A DNA stretch of 64,000 nt from Mucilaginibacter ginkgonis (GTDB lineage Bacteria; Bacteroidota; Bacteroidia; Sphingobacteriales; Sphingobacteriaceae), in contig NZ_CP066775.1 of the NCBI RefSeq assembly GCF_009754905.2, forward strand, positions 496,001 through 560,000. Direction: 5' to 3'. Each line of letters starts with the position of its first letter. Positions within the stretch are counted from its first letter, which is position 1. Below the pieces are notes generated by a model. It saw nothing but the letters and a program-made list of their open reading frames with translations. It made no database searches and was not told the origin of the DNA. Below, one piece after another: positions 8,621-18,735 of this stretch. The position numbers and the translations under genes were made by a program.

Positions 8621-10336
8621 TTAAATATTCAGGATGGTATTAACCAACCGTTTAGACGCTTCTTCACAAAAATCAAGTCCCGAATAGTCGGGATTATAGC
8701 CGGCCATATACGGAACCGCCATTAGGTATACACGCGGGTTACCGCCGCCTGTAGCATTTACCACCTGAAAGTTATCATTTATTGCAATACCACTTACTTT
8801 TAAAAAATAATCGCCGGCTTTATTTTTAACAACACAACGATCATCTGCTTTCATAGCGGCTTTACCCAATTTCTTATCCCGGAATTTTAACCTTGCAGGT
8901 ACAACCGTTCTATCTTTACGCAAGCTTTTGAACGGAAACTTTTTGTAAGGCAGATGTGGCTGACCAACACAATTGACAAATAGTTTATAGGCATCCGCAT
9001 GTTTGTTACCTGCCGCATCCTTAAATTGATAAACAGCGCCACCTTTCTTTCGGGGCCTTACACGGCTGTCTTCACCCACTGCTACAATGTCTAATACGCC
9101 CGCGTCATGTAAAGCCAAAAACTGCTCGGACGAGCTTTGCGGCATATACGCGATAACAATGGAAATTAATGGCAGCAATACTTTTTGCAGACGCTGCATA
9201 TCTTCTGCGGATAGATGCTTTGCCGGATAATTCATGGCGAAACTAAGTACACCCAGCATTTCCTTCCAATAGATAGATTTTCGTTTTTTAATAGATTCGG
9301 CAGCCTCATCATACTCTGCTCTTAAAAGTTCAAAAGCCTCTTGCCCTTTGCGCATATCCAGCATTTTGTTTACAAATTCTTCGACGCGCAGGTCTTTTAT
9401 TTTTTTATAAAACTTGGCGTCTTTTTCTTTTATCGGTTCCTTAAAATCTTTTTCGAAAATGTAATCGAGCGATAGGAAGCCATTATTATTTACGATGTGC
9501 TCTTCTATCTGCTCAGTACTAAGTAAAGAATCGTTTTGTAAATGTGTATCAGCCAGATGGAAACGCACCGCGGGCAAAAGGCCGCTTCGCGAATGCATGA
9601 CCATTTTAAAACCTGTACTTTCCTTATCAACTATGTATCGCAATTTGCCATTCTCACGTACAAAGTTGCCATTATTATGAGCAAGCGTGCGAACGGCATC
9701 TACTGCCGTAAGGGATGATCCTTTAATGGCGATAGGGCAGTTGGCTTTCAAGTCAAGCTTAGCCGGTGGATAAGGAGATTCGAAATATCCGGAAACCTTT
9801 CCCTCGTGTTTCACAGGCCAGTTGTGCCCCGTGCTAATGATCACGACATCAAAATCGGCTGTCTTATTGTTGCTTACAATGCGCACCTTATTTTCTAACG
9901 GCAGATCAATAACATCTTCGACCGGATTGCCCATTAAAATATTAGTCTCTATACCTGCTTTTTCGGCCATGACTTTTAACAAATCAAATTGCGCAGTAAG
10001 GTATTCGCCAAAAAACAGGCGGGGCAGTACCTTGTACTCGTTAAAATTATCCGGGCAAATATTAAAACGGTTAAGCAGTTCTTTGGGCGCGGTTTTAACC
10101 CAATCTTGTATAGAGGTTACAATTTCCGGAATCTCATTATCAGATACGTTGGTGATGTGCTCATCACTGGCGCCCTTAAGGCTGTAAGGCATACCGGCGC
10201 CCAGGCGGTCGCTTTTTTCAAAGATGGTAATTACCAAATCTTTCTCTCCCGATTCGACAAATCGCTTGTAAGCGAACATACCGCTGGGACCGCCACCCAG
10301 AATGGCTATATGTTTTTTAGTTTCAAGGATGGGCAT
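8621..10336 (-). CDS. FAD/NAD(P)-binding protein (NAD_binding_9-like)
   Basis: 571 residues. The N-terminal dinucleotide loop AILGGGPSGMFAYKRF (about residues 10-25) is followed by IFEKSDRLGAGMPYS, a layout seen in the FAD-NAD(P)-binding family that includes CreE/HpyO-like flavoproteins. VVIISTGHNWP and PIAIKGSSLTAVDAVRTL look like the second nucleotide-binding region. The rest is helical and without a recognised domain. These are probably flavin monooxygenases or oxidases of unknown substrate. It is paired with the DUF1543 gene; a second, distantly similar flavoprotein occurs at 16811-18355. Confidence 0.72.
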   Translation of the reverse strand: MPILETKKHIAILGGGPSGMFAYKRFVESGEKDLVITIFEKSDRLGAGMPYSLKGASDEHITNVSDNEIPEIVTSIQDWVKTAPKELLNRFNICPDNFNEYKVLPRLFFGEYLTAQFDLLKVMAEKAGIETNILMGNPVEDVIDLPLENKVRIVSNNKTADFDVVIISTGHNWPVKHEGKVSGYFESPYPPAKLDLKANCPIAIKGSSLTAVDAVRTLAHNNGNFVRENGKLRYIVDKESTGFKMVMHSRSGLLPAVRFHLADTHLQNDSLLSTEQIEEHIVNNNGFLSLDYIFEKDFKEPIKEKDAKFYKKIKDLRVEEFVNKMLDMRKGQEAFELLRAEYDEAAESIKKRKSIYWKEMLGVLSFAMNYPAKHLSAEDMQRLQKVLLPLISIVIAYMPQSSSEQFLALHDAGVLDIVAVGEDSRVRPRKKGGAVYQFKDAAGNKHADAYKLFVNCVGQPHLPYKKFPFKSLRKDRTVVPARLKFRDKKLGKAAMKADDRCVVKNKAGDYFLKVSGIAINDNFQVVNATGGGNPRVYLMAVPYMAGYNPDYSGLDFCEEASKRLVNTILNI

Positions 10337-10374
10337 AAAAATGTAATGCCCATTATGAGCGATAGTATTAAGGC

Positions 10375-10394
10375 AAAAAACAGATTTCTGTTTT
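10375..10394 (-). terminator. probable Rho-independent terminator after anmK
   Basis: Immediately after the anmK stop codon, reading the minus strand, a 7-bp stem AAAACAG/CTGTTTT with a 4-nt loop runs into six T residues. The stem is A/T rich, so it is weaker than the other terminators in this window. Confidence 0.5.
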
Positions 10395-10396
10395 AA

Positions 10397-11584
10397 TTAA
10401 GATGGGAAACTTATTTTTCCCATGCTTACAGATGGCGCTCCGCTGGCAGAAAAATCTGTATTACCACCGGCTAAAGTTTCGTTAGCCAGCACAGCAAACA
10501 GTACGGCTTCTTTTGCGTCAGGGTGTATACCCAAGTCGGCAGTCGATTTAAGTGTCTGTTTAAAATGCGATCCTATATAGCCGGTTACAATAGGATTGTA
10601 CATACCACCGCCGCTGATATAGATCTGAAAATCCTTGACTCCGCTTATCTGTTCAATCGGCATAATAATACCTTGCGCGGTGAACTCGGCAAGCGTCGCC
10701 ATTACGTCAACGTTGCTTAAACGTTCACACCCTGCAACTGAAATTGCGTTTTGTAAATAGTTAAGGCTAAACAGTTCGGGCCCGGTCGTTTTAGGTACAG
10801 GCTGAGTAAAGAATGGATCGGCTAATAAAGCTGACAGCAATTTTTCGTTCACGTTGCCTTGAGCAGCTATTTCGCCATTTTTATCATAATAGTTGCCGGG
10901 ATATTGTTGTTGTACAAACTGGTCCATCAGCGTGTTGCCGGGCCCTACGTCGGTAGAAAAACATCCCTCAGAATCATCGGCAGGCAAATAAGTAAAATTG
11001 GCTATTCCGCCAATGTTAAGCATAACTCGGTTTTCCCCCTTAGAGGAAAACATCAGGTAGTCGCCATACAAAGCCAGTGGTGCACCTTCGCCGCCTGCGG
11101 CGATATGTTTCTGACGGAAATCGCTAAGCGTGATTATTCCCGTTTTAACCGCTATATGATCGCCATCGCCAATTTGTAAGGTCCCGTTGCCAAATTTTTG
11201 CTGCCCGTGCAAACGTTTTGGCGCATGAAATATCGTTTGCCCGTGACTCGCTATCGCGTCAACATCCTGTGGGTCAACATTCCATTCGTCCAGGCACTGC
11301 AAAATTAAATCTGCGTGGTATGAACCTATAAACTCATTCAATAACACTACAAGTTCCAAATCTGCCGTCTTTTTTGCAAATACAGATTTCAGGTCTTCCT
11401 TAAATGAGATGTCGTAGTCTTTCGTGATAAAATTAAGTACCTCTACAACCGTGTCTTTTCCGCTTCCTTTAATATGGCATAACGCAATGTCCAGCCCGTC
11501 AAATGAAGTGCCCGACATGAGCCCGATGATGGTCCTATTATCTTTATTGGCTATCTGGTAAAGGCGCGAAATGTTGCTGTTCAA
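10397..11584 (-). CDS. anmK: anhydro-N-acetylmuramic acid kinase
   Basis: 395 residues, normal for AnmK. The signature GLMSGTSFDGLD is at residues 21-32, with further family blocks SHGQTIFHAP, LNIGGIANFTYLP, FSTDVGPGNTLMD and YISGGGMYNPIV. The enzyme opens the 1,6-anhydro ring of anhMurNAc and phosphorylates it to MurNAc-6-phosphate in the cytoplasm, feeding recycled peptidoglycan sugar into amino-sugar metabolism. It lies downstream of the large T9SS cargo gene with a 61-bp gap and is followed by a hairpin terminator. Its presence near a NagK-like kinase and an amino-sugar isomerase fits a local theme of amino-sugar use. Confidence 0.93.
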   Translation of the reverse strand: MNSNISRLYQIANKDNRTIIGLMSGTSFDGLDIALCHIKGSGKDTVVEVLNFITKDYDISFKEDLKSVFAKKTADLELVVLLNEFIGSYHADLILQCLDEWNVDPQDVDAIASHGQTIFHAPKRLHGQQKFGNGTLQIGDGDHIAVKTGIITLSDFRQKHIAAGGEGAPLALYGDYLMFSSKGENRVMLNIGGIANFTYLPADDSEGCFSTDVGPGNTLMDQFVQQQYPGNYYDKNGEIAAQGNVNEKLLSALLADPFFTQPVPKTTGPELFSLNYLQNAISVAGCERLSNVDVMATLAEFTAQGIIMPIEQISGVKDFQIYISGGGMYNPIVTGYIGSHFKQTLKSTADLGIHPDAKEAVLFAVLANETLAGGNTDFSASGAPSVSMGKISFPS

Positions 11585-11645
11585 AGCTTATTGTATTTTC
11601 TGCAAGGTATAGCTTGCAAATCGATATACAATATAATCGCCTAAA

Positions 11646-14600
11646 TTATCGAAGCACAGTTACATAACCTGAATATACCTGCGAGCTAAACTTAGTTGTG
11701 ATCACATAATAATATACCCCTGTTGGCACAGGTGCGCCTTCAAAGGTGCCATCCCAGGGTGTGCCGTAACCAATAGAATGAAAGACTTGCCGACCGTACC
11801 TGTTATATATGTCGACTTTTGCACCGGGGTAACTATTTAGGGCAGGAATATTCCAGAAATCATTGACACCATCACCATTTGGCGTAAAGGTGTTGTAAGT
11901 AACAATAGGGTCTAAAACAATGTAACTGGTCTCCGCGCTTGATACGCATCCCAATGTATCTGTTACTGTTAGCGTAAAAGTTTGATCAGCGATAGCTGTA
12001 AAAATGGGGTTTTTAGCGGTTACATCGTTTAAGTATGTTCCCGGCGACCACAAGTAGGTAACATTGCTTTCATTAACAGTAGGCTCTAATGTTACCGCTG
12101 TTCCACGCAAAACATATGTAAGCTTTTTCCCTGCCGACACCACTGGCGGTGGCAAAAATGTAACCGTTTTAGTGTCATATGATGTACAGTAATCATTTGT
12201 AGCCGCGATCATGAAACTTACAGACCCTTTTTTTAAGTCGTCGGTACTTATTAAATAAGTTGCATTTGGCTGATTAGCCGCTGTAATGAATTTGCCGGTT
12301 CCGGTAGTGGTCCAAAGATAAGTTTTGGCATTTGCGGTTTTGGCTGTTAAATTTATAACGGTGTTTTGATCGCAGATATTTTGATTGCCTCCGGCATTTA
12401 CGGTAGGGGCGGGGACGAGGGTAACTGTCGTGTTAGACGTTGCAATGGTGCAGCTCCCTAAAGCAGATGCCGTTAACGTAAACACCAGGTTTGGTTTGGT
12501 GGCGTCGTCTGCCGATGGCATGTAGATGGCATTGAGATCTGTATTAGATGGGCCAAAGGTACCTGTACCTGTTGTGGTCCAAATCCCGGTAGATATCCCA
12601 CCCGTTATAGTACCATGTAGTTGTATAAAGTGGCCAACACATACTGTTTGATCGGGCCCCGCTGCTGCAACCGGTTGCACATCAACGCCTATAGTTTTAG
12701 TTGCAGTAGGGCCCACACAACCGTTTAAAGTCAAGGTCAATTTATAGTCACCGGCATTTGCAATAGTCAAATTATTAATCGACGGGCTTTGCAAAGCCGA
12801 TGTGAAATTGTTTGGCCCTGTCCAAGCGTAGATTGCGCCGGCAACTGCAGGGCCGTTCAAAGTAAGCGTCCCGCCGGTGCACACTCTGTCGGGAGCGGTA
12901 ATGACAGGTAAAGGTGGTGTTGGATTGACTGTTACAACATAAGCGTACACTACGCCCGGGCATCCGTTGTACACAGGTGTTATCAGGTAGGTAACTTTAA
13001 TTGGGTCGGGCGTGGTGTTGATCAGCGTTTCTGTAATGGTGTTAGCGTTGGTAATGCTCACGTTATCATTGGTGATCCCATTAGCCCCGCCGCGTGTCCA
13101 ATTAAACGTTGTACCCGGAGTGGCCGACGTAATTTTATAGTTGAGCGCCGTACCGCTGCATACGGTCTCTGCAGCCGGGCTGTTTACCCTTACTGCGGGG
13201 TCCACAATAACCGCGAGGTTGAAAGTTGAAGATGCACAGCCGCTTGATTGAGCGGTATAGATATAATTTACGGTGACCGGAGCTGTAGTAGTATTGTACA
13301 GGATCTCATGTATGGTGGGCGATGTTTGACCGGATATGGCCGGATTGCGAATGCCCGCTACCGCCGCCCTGCTCCAACTGATAGAGGTTGGCGTAAAGTT
13401 GAGTTGGATCTGATAATTTGTTGATGTGCCGTTGCATATTTCTTGTGTAGCGCTGCTTGTAAATTTAAGTGCAGGGTTAACTGTAACCACCAGTTTAAAC
13501 GGATTGGAAGAACAACTGTTAGAACTGGCAACAATTGTGTAAACAACGTTTATAGGATTATTGGTGGAATTTACTAGCGTTTCTGTAATATCTGCTGTCT
13601 GCCCTGTTGCTGCAGCATTGTCTATGCCTGTTACAGCATCCCTGCTCCAGGTATAGGCAACCCCTGTAGTCGCCGATGTAATGTGATAATTCAACGCTGT
13701 TGCCGAGCATGTTTCTGCAGTAAGCGGACTGGTGATCGTCGGTAAAGGATTTACGGTAACATTTACAGGCGTTAATGGAGACGAGCACGGCAGCGAAACA
13801 TATTGTACATAATAGGTTGTGTTCTGTTGTAGGAAAGTGGTAGTGTACGTTGGGCCGGTAAACAGTAATACGTTGTTTGCATCGAACCATTGGAATGTGC
13901 CGCCGGGAACATCCGCGGTAGCTGTCAGCGTTGCTTTGTTGTCGAAACAAATAACATTACCCGTTACCGTAACATTTGGTGCCGGCGTTACCGTTACTGT
14001 TACAGGAGTGCGCGCGCTGGTAACGCCGTTAAAGGTTGTTTGCACGTAATAAGTGGTTGTAACAGTCGGACTGACCGTAAATGGATTGTTGCCCGATAAC
14101 GGGGTACCACCAGTAGCGGTTGCAAACCATTGGTAACTGCCACCCGGCGCCGTTGCGGTTACTGTGGCTACAGACCCTGCACAAACGGTAACGCCATCTG
14201 CAGTAGGAGGGGCTAACGGCGCAAAAGTCAGCACCACCTGATCGCTTTGGGCACCACATAGGTCGCTTGCCGGTACTACTGTTGTTAACGTTAGTGTTGC
14301 GGTACTTTCGCCCGGCGATGGCGTATAAACCGGATTAAGGATATTTGGGTTAGAGAATGTGCCTGTTCCGCCAGACCATCTCACAATAGATGACGTACTT
14401 TCCGCTGTTCCTGCTAGTTGGGCGGGCGTTCCGCTTGCAAGGTACTGGTCCGGGCCGGCATTTATCGCAGGCCGCGGCAATATCGTAACGGTAGCCGTCG
14501 CCGATGTTCCAGCGCAAAGCAACCTGTTTGTAATGGTGTAGGTGCCGGGTTTGCTTGCGGTTAGGTCTATTTGGCCGTCGGTGTTATCTACGAATACTAA

Positions 14601-16709
14601 ACCAGCGGGCGCTGAAGAAAATGCTCCTGCATACGAGCCCGGCGGAAAACTTGGTGTTGGATTGGCGCCGTATTGACAATAATTTGCCTGCCCATAGCTA
14701 AAGTTTGCCTGCCCGCCGCCGGGAGAAATCTGTAAGCTTACAGATGCATTGATACAACTGTTGCTGGCGCTTGTTAATGTTATGGTGTATTTGAGGGGCA
14801 AACTTGTTGCAACAGTTATTACCCCTGTGGATGGATTTATGTTTAGACCAGCCGGTGTAGCAGTAAACGTAAACGGCCCTGTAACACCACTAGCGATAAT
14901 TGGTGTCCGTGTCCCGCCTGCAGTTTGACAGATGGTTCCTGATGAATAAGTAAAAACTGGGTCGGGGATTGGTGTCACCGTAATTGTAAACGGCGTGCGC
15001 GCACTATTACATGAGCTATTATCTGTTTCGGCATAGTACGTTGTTGTAGCTTGCAGAGCGGGTGTTACAAAAGTATTGCCCGTTGCAACAACATTGCCTC
15101 CGGTGGCGGCGTCGTACCAGCTAACCGGGCCGTTTGCTGTGGCAGTTAGGGTAGTTGCCGTGCCTTGGCAAACTGCGGTTGTTGGCCCGCTTACTACAGG
15201 TGTGGCAGGGGAAGGAGTTACTGTCACATCAAATTTAACTCTGACGCTGGCACACTGTCCATTTACTGCCTGTACGTAGAAACTTGTCGAAGTTGATAAA
15301 GCAGGTGTTACGAACGTTGTTCCGGTATACAATAAATTCCCTCCCGTCGCTGCATCATACCATTGGTATGACGCAGCCCCCGAAGCAGTTATTGATGCGG
15401 GATTGCCCGCGCATACCGCAGCTGTTCCTGTAACGGTTGGTGTAGCGGGCTGTGTAACCACGCTCACGGTCACCGGCGTACGCAAACTCACGCATCCCTG
15501 ATAGGTGCTTTGCACATAATAGGTTGTTTCTGCCGATAGTGGCGGAGTAATGAAGGTGGGTGCAGACGACAACAGCGTGCCCCCGCTCGCTGCATCGTAC
15601 CATTGAAATGTAGCACCGTTTTGGATAGACGTTGCAGTAAGTGTTGCCGCATTGCCTGTACAAACTATAGTACCCGGAGCGGTTGGATGCGGCACCTGTG
15701 GCATAACCGTCACAATAACCGATACGCGCGCGCTTGCACAGCCTGTTTGGTCATCCATTGCCTCAACATAAAAAGTTGTAGAAGCGGTAAGAGCAGGTGT
15801 TTGGAAACTAGCGCCCGTTGCTAAGGGCGTGTTTCCAAACGTACTGTCGAACCATTTTATAATACCTGATGTCGCTGTGGCGCTTAGTGTAGCCGAAGAG
15901 TTATAGCAAACCGTTTGGCCCGTTGCCTGAGGTTTAGCCGGTACAGGGTTGACAGTAACGGTTACTGCGGTTCGCGGCCCTGGGCAGCTACCATTGTATG
16001 TTTGTACGTAATAGGTAGTTGTTGCGGTTAACGCAGGCGTTGTGAAGTCTGAACTGGTAATAAGTGATGTACCGCCGGTGGGTGTAGTATACCAATCAAA
16101 AACGATCCCGGTAGAGGATGATGCCGAAAGTGTTGCTGCTGAACCGGCGCAAATTGAAACACTTGGCGCCGTTGGAGCGTCCGGAAGGGCAGTAACATTC
16201 GCCCTTACGGCAATGGGGCTGGTCTGGCATCCGGCTTTGGTGCCAACCACATAGTATATGGTGCTTGCATTCAGCACCGGCGTAGTAAAACTCGCTTGTG
16301 TACTTAAAAGATTGCCTCCAGGCGTGTCATACCACTGGTAGCTATCGGCACCGCTGGCGGTTAAGGTTGCTGCCGAGTTCCCACAGATAAAGACGTCGCT
16401 AACACGCAGAAAAGATGGATTAGTGATGGTAACTGAATTGCTTGCCGGACCGCAGGCAGCGTTGCCGTCTGTTACAGTTACAGTATAAGTACCCGGAGTT
16501 GTAACAGTTATAGTTGATGTAACCTCACCTGTATTCCATTGATAACTGTATGTACCGGAACCGCCCGAGGGTACCGCAGTTATGGTAACAGAGCTGCCTG
16601 CACATAAAGTGTTAGAACTTGCATTTACAGCTACCGATTGTATGCAATTTTGCGCAAACGTAGCCGCCGAAAAAAGCAACAGTAAAATGCAAATACAAAG
16701 TCTTTTCAT
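11646..16709 (-). CDS. large secreted Ig-like repeat protein with T9SS type-B (gliding-motility-associated) C-terminal domain
   Basis: 1687 residues. Residues 1-19 form a signal peptide (MKRLCICILLLLFSAATFAQ). Then come about eight Ig-like, CHU_C-associated domains of roughly 85 residues, each with the pattern CxGxxATLTA..YQWYDAATGG..TYYVQ..C.S.RTPVTVTV, followed by three or more PKD-like units (TWSRxAVxGIxN.....TETLxNTT) and more Ig/PKD-like segments. The end has NTFTPNGDGVNDFWNI, VDIYNRYGRQVFH and GVYYYVI, the type-B sorting domain recognised by the type IX system. It is probably exported and attached to or released from the cell surface as an adhesin. It is a single gene without its own PorP/SprF partner next to it. 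Confidence 0.88.
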   Translation of the reverse strand: MKRLCICILLLLFSAATFAQNCIQSVAVNASSNTLCAGSSVTITAVPSGGSGTYSYQWNTGEVTSTITVTTPGTYTVTVTDGNAACGPASNSVTITNPSFLRVSDVFICGNSAATLTASGADSYQWYDTPGGNLLSTQASFTTPVLNASTIYYVVGTKAGCQTSPIAVRANVTALPDAPTAPSVSICAGSAATLSASSSTGIVFDWYTTPTGGTSLITSSDFTTPALTATTTYYVQTYNGSCPGPRTAVTVTVNPVPAKPQATGQTVCYNSSATLSATATSGIIKWFDSTFGNTPLATGASFQTPALTASTTFYVEAMDDQTGCASARVSVIVTVMPQVPHPTAPGTIVCTGNAATLTATSIQNGATFQWYDAASGGTLLSSAPTFITPPLSAETTYYVQSTYQGCVSLRTPVTVSVVTQPATPTVTGTAAVCAGNPASITASGAASYQWYDAATGGNLLYTGTTFVTPALSTSTSFYVQAVNGQCASVRVKFDVTVTPSPATPVVSGPTTAVCQGTATTLTATANGPVSWYDAATGGNVVATGNTFVTPALQATTTYYAETDNSSCNSARTPFTITVTPIPDPVFTYSSGTICQTAGGTRTPIIASGVTGPFTFTATPAGLNINPSTGVITVATSLPLKYTITLTSASNSCINASVSLQISPGGGQANFSYGQANYCQYGANPTPSFPPGSYAGAFSSAPAGLVFVDNTDGQIDLTASKPGTYTITNRLLCAGTSATATVTILPRPAINAGPDQYLASGTPAQLAGTAESTSSIVRWSGGTGTFSNPNILNPVYTPSPGESTATLTLTTVVPASDLCGAQSDQVVLTFAPLAPPTADGVTVCAGSVATVTATAPGGSYQWFATATGGTPLSGNNPFTVSPTVTTTYYVQTTFNGVTSARTPVTVTVTPAPNVTVTGNVICFDNKATLTATADVPGGTFQWFDANNVLLFTGPTYTTTFLQQNTTYYVQYVSLPCSSPLTPVNVTVNPLPTITSPLTAETCSATALNYHITSATTGVAYTWSRDAVTGIDNAAATGQTADITETLVNSTNNPINVVYTIVASSNSCSSNPFKLVVTVNPALKFTSSATQEICNGTSTNYQIQLNFTPTSISWSRAAVAGIRNPAISGQTSPTIHEILYNTTTAPVTVNYIYTAQSSGCASSTFNLAVIVDPAVRVNSPAAETVCSGTALNYKITSATPGTTFNWTRGGANGITNDNVSITNANTITETLINTTPDPIKVTYLITPVYNGCPGVVYAYVVTVNPTPPLPVITAPDRVCTGGTLTLNGPAVAGAIYAWTGPNNFTSALQSPSINNLTIANAGDYKLTLTLNGCVGPTATKTIGVDVQPVAAAGPDQTVCVGHFIQLHGTITGGISTGIWTTTGTGTFGPSNTDLNAIYMPSADDATKPNLVFTLTASALGSCTIATSNTTVTLVPAPTVNAGGNQNICDQNTVINLTAKTANAKTYLWTTTGTGKFITAANQPNATYLISTDDLKKGSVSFMIAATNDYCTSYDTKTVTFLPPPVVSAGKKLTYVLRGTAVTLEPTVNESNVTYLWSPGTYLNDVTAKNPIFTAIADQTFTLTVTDTLGCVSSAETSYIVLDPIVTYNTFTPNGDGVNDFWNIPALNSYPGAKVDIYNRYGRQVFHSIGYGTPWDGTFEGAPVPTGVYYYVITTKFSSQVYSGYVTVLR

Positions 16710-16810
16710 TGGCGGCTATGTAACCAGTGTGTTACAGTATACGCCCGCCCGACTAAATGTTGTATTGCTTAGGTGCAGTTTGAAGTACAAGTAGCGGTAA
16801 ACTATAACAT

Positions 16811-18355
16811 TCAGTTAACCAACTCTTTGGCAAGGTGTTTTGATAAATAAATTATTCTGGATGCATTTTCCAGATGCCAGAAGTATAACAACTCGTTGTA
16901 ATTGCCACCGGCCAAAGGACCGATCACATAGATACCCTCAGCTGCTTGCAGATGACTGTCTACCTCAAATGCTTTGCGTGATTGATTTATTTTAAGGCCG
17001 TTTTTGTTAATCAGATTTTGGATAAGTTTTGATGTAGTCTTTTCAAGATCATCAGCACCGGTACAATTAACAACCACAGCAAAATGATCGGTAAGGCATT
17101 GCACCCCGTCTTCCACTTCGTAGAATATGCTTGTTGAGCCATCTGAATTGTAACTGATATTTTGAAGACTACCCTTTAAAACCGTCAATTTATTTTTTGT
17201 TACAAGGTTGTTAGCAGCGTTTTTATAATCTGTACCGGACCTGCGGAAAATTCGCGCCAATTGTACGCCATGTACAGCGTAGAATAATTTCTTCGATTGT
17301 ATATCCAGGGGTGTCAACAATGCTATGGTCTTAGCCATTATTTGGTCTACATCGGGAACAGAGACGTCGCCGTCAATCACTTTTAAAATATCTTTCTTAG
17401 CAGCTTCTACAAGTTCTGCAAGACTGTAAGTTTTCTTTAGCCCGAGTTTCTCCAGGTTTTCTGTGAGGCGATGTGCATGAGTGGTGTATGTGATCCCTTT
17501 TGGTAAAGATCCGCCGTAGGATAACATGGTTATATTGTTGACCAAGTCACTTAACTCCTTATCATCGTTCAACAGATAAAGTAATTCAATAGCGCTTGCA
17601 TTTGCACCCGCAATGAAGATGTTGCGTTGTGCAGTAAGATTTTTTTTCAGTGCTTTCTTAATCGCTTCACAAGTCATTTCTAGATCTTGCCCGTGTATGT
17701 TATTTAAATATAGCGCCTCATCCTGTTGCTTAAACGCTGTAGTTAATGTGCGTTGCGGCGCCGAACCGATTGCTAATACGATTTTACGAGCACGGATTTG
17801 GGCGACATGTGCTTCTATCGCTATTATGACAGATTTATAGTTTTCCTGGGAGTCGACAGCGACTGCTTCGCCGGTTAGCGTATCTATCTTTATCAAATTT
17901 TTAGACCGGGCTTGTTCCTTTAAGGCCTTAAACGTTTTGGCCAAATATTGGCCAATGATAGAGCGGGGAAAGTAAACATTATTCCAATCGCCTTGCTCAA
18001 TAGCATTCTTATTTGACTTTAACCATGTGCCGGCAATAGTGCCGCCTGTTTTGAGATAAGAAGCAATCAACTTATCTTTTTGAGGTATAAACCGGTTCAG
18101 AAATTTGTCACGTTCGGTAATATCGGTGAAGAAATCATGCAAGGTTGTTATCGTGAGCGCATTAACGGAAGAACGGTTCCCATATGGTATGCCTTTCCAC
18201 CACTCCGGATATTTCTCTATTACAATAACTTTTAGGGGCGCCGTTTTTTTCTCAGCCTTTTCGAGTTGTTCAATAATAGCCGTAAGCGTTGCTGTACATG
18301 CAATACCGCTGCCTATAAATGCGATATCATAAACCAAATCGGCGGGCTGACTCAT
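16811..18355 (-). CDS. FAD/NAD(P)-binding protein
   Basis: 514 residues. The N-terminal flavin loop is DIAFIGSGIACTATLTAI, followed by IVIEKYPEWWKGIPYGNRSS; a second nucleotide-binding site is NIFIAGANASAIELLYLL in mid-protein, and VIGPLAGGNYNELLYFWHLE near the end closes the FAD domain. It is distantly like the flavoprotein at 8621-10336. It is the last gene of a three-gene set: its ATG shares one base with the stop codon of the cupin gene. Association with a glycosyltransferase and a nucleotide-sugar-isomerase-like cupin suggests a role in glycan or sugar modification, but this is inference. Confidence 0.7.
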   Translation of the reverse strand: MSQPADLVYDIAFIGSGIACTATLTAIIEQLEKAEKKTAPLKVIVIEKYPEWWKGIPYGNRSSVNALTITTLHDFFTDITERDKFLNRFIPQKDKLIASYLKTGGTIAGTWLKSNKNAIEQGDWNNVYFPRSIIGQYLAKTFKALKEQARSKNLIKIDTLTGEAVAVDSQENYKSVIIAIEAHVAQIRARKIVLAIGSAPQRTLTTAFKQQDEALYLNNIHGQDLEMTCEAIKKALKKNLTAQRNIFIAGANASAIELLYLLNDDKELSDLVNNITMLSYGGSLPKGITYTTHAHRLTENLEKLGLKKTYSLAELVEAAKKDILKVIDGDVSVPDVDQIMAKTIALLTPLDIQSKKLFYAVHGVQLARIFRRSGTDYKNAANNLVTKNKLTVLKGSLQNISYNSDGSTSIFYEVEDGVQCLTDHFAVVVNCTGADDLEKTTSKLIQNLINKNGLKINQSRKAFEVDSHLQAAEGIYVIGPLAGGNYNELLYFWHLENASRIIYLSKHLAKELVN

Positions 18356-18735
18356 TATTCAGCCATTGCTGTTAGCGGTTCTGTGGCGTAATCAGTTTTA
18401 TCGTAGTTAGTGGACGATAAGCCGATTAATATCGCGTTTGGAGAAAACGAGTAGAACTCATGCCAGTCTCCGGGAAGTAAGACTAGGCATTGGTAAGAAC
18501 CGCTGAGTTGGTATTCCTTATCTTCTTTTGGGCTTACAACATGCGCAATTAGCGATCCGTTGAGGCAAACCACAGCCTCTATAGATTCGAAATGCCGGTG
18601 GCCGCCTCTATTTTCAGCATCGCCAACATCCTGGATATAATATATACGTTTGATATCGAATGGGAGTACATTATCTATGGCAGTAAGCACTCCGCGTCTA
18701 TCTGCGTGCTGATCAAGTTCAATGATGTACGCCAT
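18355..18735 (-). CDS. FdtA/WxcM-like cupin (sugar 3,4-ketoisomerase family)
   Basis: 126 residues, the size of FdtA-type cupins. Recognisable motifs are DRRGVL near the start, PFDIKRIYYIQDV, the metal/substrate strand RGGHRHFE (HAHK in typical FdtA), and LLPGDWHEFYSFS. Characterised relatives isomerise dTDP-4-keto-6-deoxyglucose to the 3-keto form. The replacement of AHK by RHF in the His motif and the lack of nearby dTDP-sugar genes mean the substrate may differ. It overlaps the glycosyltransferase gene by 17 bp and the flavoprotein gene by 1 bp, so the three are almost certainly one transcript. Confidence 0.78.
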   Translation of the reverse strand: MAYIIELDQHADRRGVLTAIDNVLPFDIKRIYYIQDVGDAENRGGHRHFESIEAVVCLNGSLIAHVVSPKEDKEYQLSGSYQCLVLLPGDWHEFYSFSPNAILIGLSSTNYDKTDYATEPLTAMAE

